DNA of 13,898 bases from Salinisphaera sp035690525 (GTDB lineage Bacteria > Pseudomonadota > Gammaproteobacteria > Nevskiales > Salinisphaeraceae): positions 1 through 13,898 of the forward strand of contig NZ_DASSKM010000162.1 in NCBI RefSeq assembly GCF_035690525.1, given 5' to 3'. The position numbers and the translations under genes were made by a program. Below, piece by piece: positions 5,792 through 13,501 of this stretch (position 1 is the stretch's first letter; every line of letters begins with the position of its first letter). A model generated the notes under the pieces. The model searched no databases, was not told where the DNA came from, and saw nothing but the letters and a program-made list of their open reading frames with translations.

Positions 5792-6184
5792 ATGCAGCCT
5801 ATCAATCATCAGATTATTCACACCGATGCGGCGCCTGCCGCGATCGGCCCGTACTCGCAGGCGGTCAGCGCCAACGGCACGATCTATGTCTCGGGCCAGA
5901 TTCCGCTCGACCCGGCCACCGGCGAACTGGTCGACGGCGATTTCAAGGCCCAGGTCGAGCGCGTGTTTGATAACCTGGCCGCCGTGGCCGAAGCGGCCGG
6001 CGTCACGCTGGCGCATGTCGTGCGCGTCGGCCTCTACCTTACCGACATGGCGCAGTTCGACGTGGTGAACGAGGTCATGAAAGACCGGTTCGAAGCGCCG
6101 TATCCGGCCCGCGCGGCGATCGGCGTGGCTTCCCTGCCCAAGAACGCGGCCGTCGAGGCGGATGCCATCCTCGTCGTCGATTAA
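5792..6184 (+). CDS. ridA: RidA family reactive intermediate (enamine/imine) deaminase
   Basis: RidA hydrolyses reactive 2-aminoacrylate and related enamines/imines made by PLP enzymes such as threonine dehydratase, protecting other PLP enzymes. The product is 130 aa, the normal size. Seen are AIGPYSQAV (18-25), VSGQIPLDPATGELV (33-47), and the end PARAAIGVASLPKNAAVEADAI. In the last, Arg107 and Glu122 correspond to the active-site Arg105 and Glu120 of E. coli RidA. ATG 5792 is preferred over the GTG at 5786 because GGAG (5783-5786) is correctly spaced for it. Its place after spoT matches pseudomonad genomes, where a YjgF/RidA gene follows spoT. It probably shares a transcript with recG, whose start overlaps its end. 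Confidence 0.95.
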   Translation: MQPINHQIIHTDAAPAAIGPYSQAVSANGTIYVSGQIPLDPATGELVDGDFKAQVERVFDNLAAVAEAAGVTLAHVVRVGLYLTDMAQFDVVNEVMKDRFEAPYPARAAIGVASLPKNAAVEADAILVVD

Positions 6185-8282
6185 GAGCGTCCGGCCCGGA
6201 TCGTCAGCCCCCGGGGCGAGCGCGGACGTCCGCCGGTTGTCGGGCGTCGGGCCCAAGCTGGCCGACCGCCTGGCCGATCTCGGCATCGTATCGATCGGCG
6301 ACGTACTGCTGCACCGGCCGCTGCGTTACGAGGATCGCAGCCGGATCACGTCGGCGGCCGAACTCGCGCCCGGGCGCTCGGCGCTGGCCGTGGTCCGGGT
6401 CGAATCAGCCGAGGTGCGGGTGGGCCGGCGGCGCAGTCTGCTCGTGACCACTTCCGATGGCGTCGGGCGGCTGTGGTTGCGGTTTTTTCATTTCGGGCCC
6501 GCGCAACAGGCCCGGCTGGCGCCGGGCACATGGCTGCGGGTCTACGGCGAGCCCCGCGGCGGCGTCTACGGCGCGGAAATGGTGCACCCGGAGACCGAGA
6601 TAGTGGCCGACGCCGCGGCCGGATACGATTTCGTGCCCTCGTTCACGCCGGTTTATCCGGCGGTTTCGGGGGTGACCCAGAAGCGCCTGCGCGATCTGGC
6701 CGGTCAGGCGCTGTCGCTGCTGGAGACGCCGGATTTTTGGCCGGAGGGGTTGCCGGCCCAGCTGACCGGTCCGGCGATCGCCATGCCGGCGGCCGAGGCG
6801 CTGCGGCGTATCCACGATCCGCCGCCGGGCACCGATCTCGCCGCGCTCGCCGAGGGCCGGGACCCGGCCTGTCGCCGGCTGGCGTTCGAGGAGCTGCTGG
6901 GCCATCAGTTGGCGCTACGCTCGCGCCGCAAGCGGATTCGTAGCGACCGGGCGCCGGCCATGACCGATGCCGGACGCGGCCTGGCGCCGTTGTTCGACGG
7001 CCTCGGCTTTACGCCGACCGACGCGCAACGCCGCGTGATCGGCGAAATCTTGGCCGATATGGCCGCGCCCGCGCCCATGCTGCGCTTGGTTCAGGGCGAT
7101 GTCGGCTCGGGCAAGACCGTGGTGGCCGCCGCCGCCTTGCTCACCGCGATCGACAACGGCTGGCAGGGCGCTTTCATGGCCCCTACCGAACTATTGGCCG
7201 AACAGCATCACGGCGCGCTCTCGCGCTGGCTGGAGCCGCTCGGCGTGCCGGTCTGGTTGATCACCGGCAAACGCAAGAAGGACGATGACCTGTCCGCCGC
7301 GATCGCGGCCGGCACGCCCGGCGTGGCGGTGGGCACCCACGCGCTGTTTCAGAACGCGGTCGTGTTCGGCCGACTCGGCCTGGCGGTGGTCGACGAGCAG
7401 CATCGCTTCGGCGTCGACCAGCGCCTGGCGCTGCGCAACAAAGCCGGCGCGGGGCGCATGACCGCGCACCAACTGATCATGACCGCGACCCCGATTCCGC
7501 GCACGCTCGCGATGAGCGCCTACGCCGATCTGGACACCTCGGTGATCGACGAACTGCCGCCGGGGCGCACGCCGATCACCACCGTGGCCGTGCCCAACAC
7601 CCGGCGCGCCGACGTCGTGGCGCGCATCGGCCACGCCGTTGCCGACGGGCGTCAGGTGTACTGGGTCTGTACGCTGATCGAGGCCTCGCACAAGCTCGAA
7701 GCCCAGGCCGCCGAGGCCGCGGCCGAGGCGTTGTCCGACGCGCTGGACGGGGTACGGGTCTCGCTGGTGCACGGCCGCATGAAGGCCGCGGACAAGGCGC
7801 GCGCCATGAACGCTTTCAAGCAAGGGCGGATCGACGTGCTGGTGGCGACCACGGTGATCGAGGTCGGCGTGGACGTGCCCAACGCCTCGCTGATGATCAT
7901 CGAGAACGCCGAACGGCTCGGCCTGGCCCAGTTGCACCAACTGCGCGGCCGGGTCGGACGGGGATCGATAGCCAGCCACTGCGTGTTGCTCTATCAGGGG
8001 CCGCTGTCGGACACCGCCCGGGCGCGGCTGGTGGCGCTGCGCGACACCGCGGACGGCTTTGCCATCGCCCGTGCCGATCTGGAGCTGCGCGGGCCGGGCG
8101 AGGTGCTCGGTAAGCGCCAGACCGGGGCACAGGAATTCCGGGTCGCCGATTTGGTACGCGACGCCGATCTGGCCGAGTCGGCGCTCGCCATCGCCGACGA
8201 TGTGCTGGCCCACCATCCGCGCGAGGCCGATCTGTTGATTGCGCGCTGGACATCCGCCGGGAGCGATTACGCGCGCGTTTGA
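6162..8282 (+). CDS. recG: ATP-dependent DNA helicase RecG
   Basis: RecG remodels stalled replication forks and branch-migrates Holliday junctions. The product is 706 aa (E. coli 693). The N-terminal wedge/OB part shows LSGVGPKLADRLADLGI and HRPLRYEDR (51-59). The helicase motor shows Walker A GDVGSGKT (312-319), motif Ia PTELLAEQH, Walker B DEQH (411-414), TATPIPRTLAMSAYADLD (motif III onward), and then VHGRMK, TTVIEVGVDVPNASLMII and QLHQLRGRVGRG (motifs IV-VI). DLELRGPGEVLGKRQTG belongs to the C-terminal TRG region. All motifs are intact. The ATG at 6162 overlaps the ridA end by 23 bases, which suggests coupled translation. The first 22 residues are Ser/Pro-rich and not conserved, so a later start is possible. 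Confidence 0.97.
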   Translation: MPSSSSIKSVRPGSSAPGASADVRRLSGVGPKLADRLADLGIVSIGDVLLHRPLRYEDRSRITSAAELAPGRSALAVVRVESAEVRVGRRRSLLVTTSDGVGRLWLRFFHFGPAQQARLAPGTWLRVYGEPRGGVYGAEMVHPETEIVADAAAGYDFVPSFTPVYPAVSGVTQKRLRDLAGQALSLLETPDFWPEGLPAQLTGPAIAMPAAEALRRIHDPPPGTDLAALAEGRDPACRRLAFEELLGHQLALRSRRKRIRSDRAPAMTDAGRGLAPLFDGLGFTPTDAQRRVIGEILADMAAPAPMLRLVQGDVGSGKTVVAAAALLTAIDNGWQGAFMAPTELLAEQHHGALSRWLEPLGVPVWLITGKRKKDDDLSAAIAAGTPGVAVGTHALFQNAVVFGRLGLAVVDEQHRFGVDQRLALRNKAGAGRMTAHQLIMTATPIPRTLAMSAYADLDTSVIDELPPGRTPITTVAVPNTRRADVVARIGHAVADGRQVYWVCTLIEASHKLEAQAAEAAAEALSDALDGVRVSLVHGRMKAADKARAMNAFKQGRIDVLVATTVIEVGVDVPNASLMIIENAERLGLAQLHQLRGRVGRGSIASHCVLLYQGPLSDTARARLVALRDTADGFAIARADLELRGPGEVLGKRQTGAQEFRVADLVRDADLAESALAIADDVLAHHPREADLLIARWTSAGSDYARV

Positions 8283-8290
8283 GTCCAGAG

Positions 8291-8302
8291 TCTGAGCTCA
8301 GA
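8291..8302. promoter_or_regulatory. 12-bp perfect palindrome upstream of phoX
   Basis: TCTGAGCTCAGA reads the same on both strands and lies eight bases after the recG stop and 124 bases before the phoX start. It could be a dimeric regulator site or nothing more than chance. The 143-base gap also holds two CCGTCA repeats, but these lack Pho-box spacing. No good -10/-35 pair was recognised. Confidence 0.25.
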
Positions 8303-8425
8303 GCCTATAGCAGCGCGCCGCGGCCGATAGAGCCGAAATGCGCCGGTGCGTTTCATCAAGCCGTCATCCGCGGCCGTCAACCTTGTCGTCTCGATCACGG
8401 CTCCACCGATAAGGGAAGACGCATC

Positions 8426-10474
8426 ATGACCGATAACCGCCCGCCGTTTCGGCTACCGACCTACAAAATCGACGAAGAGCAGGCCAAGACCGATGAGCCG
8501 ATCCGCTCGACCAGCGCCGCGCCCAGTATGGGCGATATGCTGGCCGCGCGCGTAAGCCGTCGCGCGACGCTGCGCGGCGGACTCGGATTGGCCGCGCTGA
8601 CCATTTTCGCCGGCGCGGGCCTGGCCGGCTGCGACGACAACAATGATAATGCCGGAGGTGACAATGCCGGCGACGACATCGATTCCGGCGCATCGGGCGG
8701 CCAGAGCAAGCTGACCTTCGACTCGATCCCACACTCGACCGCCGACGAGGTGAGGTTGCCCGACGGCTATCGCTATCAGACGCTGCTGGCCTGGGGGACG
8801 CCGATTCTGTCGAGCGCCGCGGCGTTCGATCCGGCAACCAACACCGCCGAAGATCAGGCCGGGCAGACCGGTATGCATCATGATGGCATGTTCTTGTTCT
8901 CGCAGTCGGATGACATGAACGCCGGCATTCTGGCGATCAATCACGAAAACATCACCGCAGCGTTTCTTCATCCGGAAGGCCGCGCCGAAGACGCCGACGG
9001 CAAGCCGACCGATATCGCGCAGGTGCGCAAGGAAATGGCGGCCCACGGCGTCTCCATTGTTGAAATTAGCCAGGATCAGAACGGCGTATGGCGCCACGGT
9101 CTGGACGGGCGCAACCGCCGGATCACCGCCAATACGCCGATCACGATGTCGGGCCCGGCGGCCGGCTCGGAGTATCTGGTCACGCCGTACAGCGCGCAGG
9201 GCACGCGCACCCGCGGCACGCTCAACAATTGCGGCCGCGGCTATACGCCCTGGGGCACATATCTGACCTGCGAGGAAAACATCCAGGGTTATTTCGCAAC
9301 CGCCGACCCCGATCCCGGCATGGATAAGACCCGCTACGGCATCGGCAACGGCGGCTCCAAGTTCTGGGACAACGTGGCCGGCCAAGCGGGTGACGATGCC
9401 GGTCGCTTCGCGCGCTTCGATGTGACCGCGAGCGGCAACGGGCCGAACGACGACTGGCGCAACGAATCCAACACCTTCGGCTGGGTAGTCGAGATCGATC
9501 CGAACGATCCGTCCAGCGAGCCGAAGAAACGCACCGCAATGGGCCGTTTCCGCCACGAGGGCGCCCAGCCCAGCCCGATCGTCGACGGTCGGCCGATCGC
9601 GTTCTACATGGGCGACGATGCGCGCGGCGAATACTGCTACAAATTCGTGACTGCCGACGCTTACATCGCCGGCCAGCCGATGCCGGACATGCTCGATCGC
9701 GGCACGCTCTACGCCGCCCGTTTCGACGATGACGGCACGGGCGAATGGCTGGCGCTCGACGTTGTGGCCAACGATAAGCTCGCGCAGGCATTCGACAGCC
9801 AAGCGCATCTATTGGTCAACACGCGCACCGCGGCCGACATCGTCGGTGCCACGCCGATGGACCGGCCGGAGTGGTCCGCGGTCGACCCGAGCAACGGCGA
9901 GATCTACTACACGCTGACCAACAACAGCGACCGCGGCGCGAAGGGTGAAGAACAGGTAGATGCCGCCAATCCGCGCGTCGACAACACCTACGGTCATATC
10001 ATCCGCCAGACCGAAGCCGATGCCGATCCGGCGGCCGTCACCTTCACCTGGGACATCTTCGTGTTCGGCGCGCCGGCAGCCGCCGGCGACGATCTCAACC
10101 GGTCCGGGCTGACCGCCGCCAATGATTTCGGCAGCCCCGACGGTCTCTGGTTCGATCGTCGCGGCGTGCTCTGGATTCAGACCGACAACGGCGGGAACAA
10201 GGTTTCGCAGGCCACCAACAATCAGATGCTGGCGGTCATTCCGGCCGATCTGTCCGACGATCGTGTGATCCGAGCCGGCAATCAGGCCAGCCTCAAGCGC
10301 TTCCTGGTCGGGCCCAAGGGCTGTGAGATAACCGGCAGCGAACTATCGGCGGATGCCAGGACGCTGTTCGCCAACGTACAGCATCCGAGCGGCACCTTTC
10401 CGGACGGCCATACGCCCGCGCGTTCGACGACGTTGGCAATTCGAAGGAACGACGGTAAGGAAATCGCGATCTGA
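8426..10474 (+). CDS. PhoX/DUF839 family alkaline phosphatase-like Tat lipoprotein
   Basis: PhoX enzymes are exported, iron- and calcium-dependent phosphomonoesterases that release phosphate from organic esters. The 682-aa product has a long cytosolic leader, a twin-arginine motif SRRATLR (44-50), a hydrophobic segment and a lipobox LAGC (66-69). A low-complexity Asp/Asn/Gly linker (70-92) follows. Family motifs present: INHEN (171-175), NNCGRGYTPWGTYLTCEEN (267-285, with the Cys and Glu residues that bind metals in characterised PhoX), FRHEGA, YMGDDARGEYCYKF, RPEW (480-483), YYTLTNN and FGSPDGLWFD. ATG 8426 is chosen because GGGAAG lies about eight bases upstream and it places the Tat motif normally; the frame itself is open back to 8279. 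Activity is inferred from family only, and many DUF839 proteins have not been assayed. It converges with corA. Confidence 0.88.
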   Translation: MTDNRPPFRLPTYKIDEEQAKTDEPIRSTSAAPSMGDMLAARVSRRATLRGGLGLAALTIFAGAGLAGCDDNNDNAGGDNAGDDIDSGASGGQSKLTFDSIPHSTADEVRLPDGYRYQTLLAWGTPILSSAAAFDPATNTAEDQAGQTGMHHDGMFLFSQSDDMNAGILAINHENITAAFLHPEGRAEDADGKPTDIAQVRKEMAAHGVSIVEISQDQNGVWRHGLDGRNRRITANTPITMSGPAAGSEYLVTPYSAQGTRTRGTLNNCGRGYTPWGTYLTCEENIQGYFATADPDPGMDKTRYGIGNGGSKFWDNVAGQAGDDAGRFARFDVTASGNGPNDDWRNESNTFGWVVEIDPNDPSSEPKKRTAMGRFRHEGAQPSPIVDGRPIAFYMGDDARGEYCYKFVTADAYIAGQPMPDMLDRGTLYAARFDDDGTGEWLALDVVANDKLAQAFDSQAHLLVNTRTAADIVGATPMDRPEWSAVDPSNGEIYYTLTNNSDRGAKGEEQVDAANPRVDNTYGHIIRQTEADADPAAVTFTWDIFVFGAPAAAGDDLNRSGLTAANDFGSPDGLWFDRRGVLWIQTDNGGNKVSQATNNQMLAVIPADLSDDRVIRAGNQASLKRFLVGPKGCEITGSELSADARTLFANVQHPSGTFPDGHTPARSTTLAIRRNDGKEIAI

Positions 10475-10508
10475 ATACGAGCGGTGACTCGAAAGATCTC
10501 TTGGCAGG

Positions 10509-10530
10509 GCGCTGGGCTCAGAGCCAGCGC
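10509..10530. terminator. Hairpin at the phoX/corA convergence
   Basis: GCGCTGG (10509-10515) pairs with CCAGCGC (10524-10530) around eight bases. It sits 35 bases after the phoX stop and covers the corA stop codon. Neither strand shows a T-run after it, so it is at best a weak bidirectional stop or an RNA end-protecting structure. Confidence 0.35.
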
Positions 10531-11606
10531 TTGCGCCTGAAATAGATCAGCATGGCGATCACGGCCACGATCATCACGCCCAGCAAGATCGGATAACCGT
10601 AGCGGTAGGACAGCTCTGGCATGTTCCAGACATACTTGGTATCGAAATTCATGCCGTAGACGCCGACTAGAAACGACAGCGGCATGAACACGGTGGCGAT
10701 CAACGTGAGCACGCGCATGACATCGTTCATCCGCGCCGAGGCCAGCGACAAATGGGTGTCCAGCAGCGAGGCCGCGGTATCGCGATAGCCGTCGCACAGA
10801 TCGAGCACGCGCTTGGCGTGGTCCTGCATGTCGCGGAAGTACGGCCGGTTGTCGGCATGAATGAGCCGATGCTCCAGGCCGACCAGGCGCATCAGCGCCT
10901 CGTTCTGCGACAACAACACCTTGCGCAGCCCGATCAGCCGGCGCCGAATATCGTGGATCGCGCCGACCAGGTCATCGCTGCGGTCGTCGAAGACCGTTTC
11001 CTCGAGCCCGTCGAGTTCGTCGTTATAGCGGGCGAGCACGACGAAACCGGAATCGACCACCACATCCGCCAGGCAATAGCCCAGATAGTCCGATTCGGCA
11101 TAGGTGATCCGGCCGTGGGCGGCGTGAATACGCTCGCGCACCGCGGCGAAGGCATCGTGGCGGCCGGCATGGAAGCTCAGCACATAGTTCGGGCCGATGA
11201 ACAGGCTGATCTGTTGGATCGCGATCGCATGGTCCACCACGTGCGGCAGCGCCAGCGTCATGAATAGGGTATCGCGATAAACATCGATCTTCGGCCGCTG
11301 CCCACGATTGAGCACGTCCTCGAGGGCCAACGGATGCAGATCATATTTCTTGCCGAGCCGGGTCAGCTGGGCCGCGCTGACATCGCCTTGGAAATGCAGC
11401 CAGGCCAGGGCGTGATCGCTGGCATCCGGTAGCGGTTCCAGCATGGGCTCGAAATCGGTATCGCGGCGTTCCTGCGGCGAGTGGCCGCCGCCGAAATCCA
11501 TCCGATAAATTGTCAACCCGCCTACCCGTTCCTCGGGCTCGGGATCGACCAATTTGCCTGGCCGCCGCCCCGGCTCGTGCGAGCGCGACAATAGATAACT
11601 GAGCAT
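10518..11606 (-). CDS. corA: CorA family magnesium/divalent cation channel
   Basis: CorA is a homopentameric inner-membrane channel that imports Mg2+ (also Co2+, Ni2+). The 362-aa product has a cytosolic N-terminal domain with HPLALEDVLNRGQRPK (91-106) and a long helical stalk. At the end lie two membrane segments: TLIATVFMPLSFLVGVYGMN (301-320), carrying the obligatory YGMN filter motif, and ILLGVMIVAVIAMLIYF (340-356), closed by a basic tail RRKRWL. The periplasmic loop keeps the typical MPEL (329-332). The start has AAGGTGA a few bases upstream. It follows comF on the same strand with a 63-base gap and may be cotranscribed. Some CorA paralogues transport zinc or cobalt, so substrate specificity is not certain. 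Confidence 0.93.
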   Translation of the reverse strand: MLSYLLSRSHEPGRRPGKLVDPEPEERVGGLTIYRMDFGGGHSPQERRDTDFEPMLEPLPDASDHALAWLHFQGDVSAAQLTRLGKKYDLHPLALEDVLNRGQRPKIDVYRDTLFMTLALPHVVDHAIAIQQISLFIGPNYVLSFHAGRHDAFAAVRERIHAAHGRITYAESDYLGYCLADVVVDSGFVVLARYNDELDGLEETVFDDRSDDLVGAIHDIRRRLIGLRKVLLSQNEALMRLVGLEHRLIHADNRPYFRDMQDHAKRVLDLCDGYRDTAASLLDTHLSLASARMNDVMRVLTLIATVFMPLSFLVGVYGMNFDTKYVWNMPELSYRYGYPILLGVMIVAVIAMLIYFRRKRWL

Positions 11607-11669
11607 AAGTCACCTTTTTGATGCCCGGGCAATACTAGCAGCGATACGGGCGCGCGAGCCGTGCTCCGG

Positions 11670-12377
11670 TCAGGCCCGGGCCACGCAGTAGACCGCCACG
11701 CTGGCCGCCCCGGCGGCGCGGGCGCAGCGCGCCAGCGCGCCAGCGGTACGACCCGTGGTCATCACGTCGTCCACGAGTGCCACGTGTCGCCCGGTGAGAT
11801 CACGGCGCGCGGCGAACGCGTCGCGCACATTGGCCGCGCGCCCGGCGGCATCGAGCGTGCTCTGGCGCGGGGTGTCGCGCAGCCGGACGAAGGCCGAGCG
11901 CTCCAGCGGCCATCCGAGACGATGGGCGAGCCGGGCGGCGATACGTTCGGCCTGATTGAAACCGCGCCGGCGAAAAGCCGCCGGATGCAGGGGCACCGGT
12001 GCAAGCAGGTCCGGCGTCGGCGGCGCCGAGTCAGCAATCTGATCGGCAAGCAGATCGCCGAGCACGCGGGCATGGGGCAGATGCCGATGATATTTAAGGC
12101 CGCCGATCATCCAGGCGATTGGTTGACGATAATAAAAAGCGGCGCGCGCCCGATCGAAGCGCGGGCGCCGCGTACAATCGGCACAAATCCGCGACGCCGC
12201 GGCCGCGGCCAGCGGGACGGCGCAATAGGCGCACTGAGCGCCCAAAAACGGCAGTTCGCCGCGACAGCCGGCGCAGATGCCGGCCTCGGCGCCAATCGCG
12301 GTCGCACAGATCGGACAACGCGGCGCCAAGCACGCGTTCTGTATTATTTTTGACCAGTCGTAAAGAAACGAGTGCAT
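11670..12377 (-). CDS. comF: ComF family phosphoribosyltransferase-like protein with double zinc ribbon
   Basis: ComF proteins are needed for uptake or processing of single-stranded DNA in natural transformation in several bacteria (the E. coli relative is GntX). The exact biochemical role is unsettled. The 235-aa product begins with cysteine pairs CPIC (21-24), CAGC (35-38), CAYC (49-52) and CADC (65-68), fitting two zinc sites. A phosphoribosyltransferase-type domain follows: LLAPVPLHPAAFRRRGFNQAE (the RGFNQ block at 138-142) and the PRPP loop ALVDDVMTTGRT (200-211). The start ATG lies 67 bases from the divergent bioB; no strong ribosome site is seen. The length is normal and all motifs are intact. 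Its presence alone does not show that the organism is competent. Confidence 0.92.
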   Translation of the reverse strand: MHSFLYDWSKIIQNACLAPRCPICATAIGAEAGICAGCRGELPFLGAQCAYCAVPLAAAAASRICADCTRRPRFDRARAAFYYRQPIAWMIGGLKYHRHLPHARVLGDLLADQIADSAPPTPDLLAPVPLHPAAFRRRGFNQAERIAARLAHRLGWPLERSAFVRLRDTPRQSTLDAAGRAANVRDAFAARRDLTGRHVALVDDVMTTGRTAGALARCARAAGAASVAVYCVARA

Positions 12378-12383
12378 TTCGGG

Positions 12384-12411
12384 TTGACGGTTGATGGCGC
12401 CTGCTTAAAGC
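12384..12411 (+). promoter_or_regulatory. Candidate bioB promoter in the comF-bioB divergent gap
   Basis: TTGACG (12384-12389) is a good -35 hexamer (5 of 6). TAAAGC (12406-12411) 16 bases later is a weak -10. The pair lies 33 bases before the bioB start in the 67-base gap shared with comF. No BirA-type operator (TTGTAAACC with its inverted mate) is visible, so regulation by BirA is not supported. Confidence 0.35.
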
Positions 12412-12444
12412 TGTCGGCGCTGCCTCATCGAAGTCTATCCTGCC

Positions 12445-13482
12445 ATGAGCGATACCCATCAAGCCGGCGCGCTGCGCCACGACTGGACGCGCGACCAAGT
12501 CGAGGCTCTGTTCGCGCTCGATTTTCCCACGCTGATCCATCGTGCCCAGCTCGCGCACCGGGCGCATTTCGATGCGCGCGACGTGCAGCTTTCCACCCTG
12601 TTGTCGATCAAGACCGGCGCCTGCCCCGAAGACTGTGCTTACTGCCCGCAGAGCATCCGTTTCGCCACCGGGCTGGAGCGCGAGGAACTGCTGCCGAGGC
12701 AGCACGTGGTCGACGCCGCGAAACGCGCCAAGGCCGCGGGGGCCACGCGTTTTTGCATGGGCGCGGCCTGGCGCAGCCCCAAGGACAAGGATCTGGCGGA
12801 AGTCATCGCGATGGTCGAAGCGGTCAAGGCCGAAGGGCTGGAAACCTGCGTTACGCTCGGCATGCTCAAGGCGCGCCAGGCCGAGGCGCTGGCCGCGGCG
12901 GGGCTGGACTACTACAACCACAATCTCGATACCTCGCCCGAGTACTACGAGGAAATCATCTCCACCCGCACCTATCAGGATCGGCTCGATACCTTGGACC
13001 ATGTCCGCGACGCGGGGCTGAAGGTCTGCTGTGGCGGCATCGTCGGCATGGGCGAGCAACCCACGGATCGCGCCGAGATGCTGTGTCAGATCGCCAACCT
13101 GCCCGAACACCCGCAGAGCGTGCCGATCAACAATCTGGTACAGGTCGAGGGCACGCCGCTGCACGGTATCGATGCGATCGACGAGCTGGGTTTCGTACGC
13201 ACGATCGCCGTGGCTAAAATCATGATGCCGGCGTCCTATGTGCGGCTCGCTGCCGGCCGCGAGGAGATGTCTGAGGCGGTCCAGACCCTATGTTTTTTAG
13301 CCGGTGCGAACTCGATCTTCTACGGCGACGAACTGCTGACCACCGCGAATCCGGCGCACCAAGCCGATCTGGCGCTGCTCGACAAGCTCGGCATGCGGGC
13401 CGAGGCGAGCCCGAAATACACCGAACTCGAGGCGGGCGAAGCGCCGGACGTCGGACGGGCGCCGCAAGCCGCGCGCGCCTGA
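12445..13482 (+). CDS. bioB: Biotin synthase
   Basis: BioB is a radical SAM enzyme that inserts sulfur into dethiobiotin in the last step of biotin synthesis. The 345-aa product matches E. coli BioB (346 aa) with a constant offset of seven. The radical SAM cluster cysteines are C60, C64 and C67 (GACPEDCAYC). The ligands of the sulfur-donor [2Fe-2S] cluster are C104 (RFCMGAAWR), C135 (ETCVTLG), C195 (VCCGGIVGMGE) and R267 (ASYVRLAAGRE). YNHNLDTSPEYY and GANSIFYGDELLTT are further hallmarks. All catalytic residues are present. bioF follows after 19 bases, so this is the first gene of a bio operon; comF is divergent. The ribosome site before the start is weak (CGAAG). Confidence 0.98.
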   Translation: MSDTHQAGALRHDWTRDQVEALFALDFPTLIHRAQLAHRAHFDARDVQLSTLLSIKTGACPEDCAYCPQSIRFATGLEREELLPRQHVVDAAKRAKAAGATRFCMGAAWRSPKDKDLAEVIAMVEAVKAEGLETCVTLGMLKARQAEALAAAGLDYYNHNLDTSPEYYEEIISTRTYQDRLDTLDHVRDAGLKVCCGGIVGMGEQPTDRAEMLCQIANLPEHPQSVPINNLVQVEGTPLHGIDAIDELGFVRTIAVAKIMMPASYVRLAAGREEMSEAVQTLCFLAGANSIFYGDELLTTANPAHQADLALLDKLGMRAEASPKYTELEAGEAPDVGRAPQAARA

Positions 13483-13501
13483 GGCGCCGGTCGGAGTCGG
13501 C

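Noticed and set aside
4429..5970. Long + strand open frame of 513 codons overlapping spoT
   Set aside because: It lies within spoT in another frame, is extremely Arg/Ala/Gly-rich and resembles no family; it is a by-product of high GC.
8367..8395. Possible Pho box before phoX (CCGTCAT and CCGTCAA)
   Set aside because: The two half-sites are 13 bases apart instead of the 11-base period of PhoB sites and match the CTGTCAT consensus only in part.
12378..12444. BirA operator between comF and bioB
   Set aside because: No TTGTAAACC half-site or inverted mate is present in the gap.
12094..13164. Long - strand open frame of 356 codons across bioB
   Set aside because: It is antisense to bioB and its end overlaps comF out of frame. 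It has no family signature.
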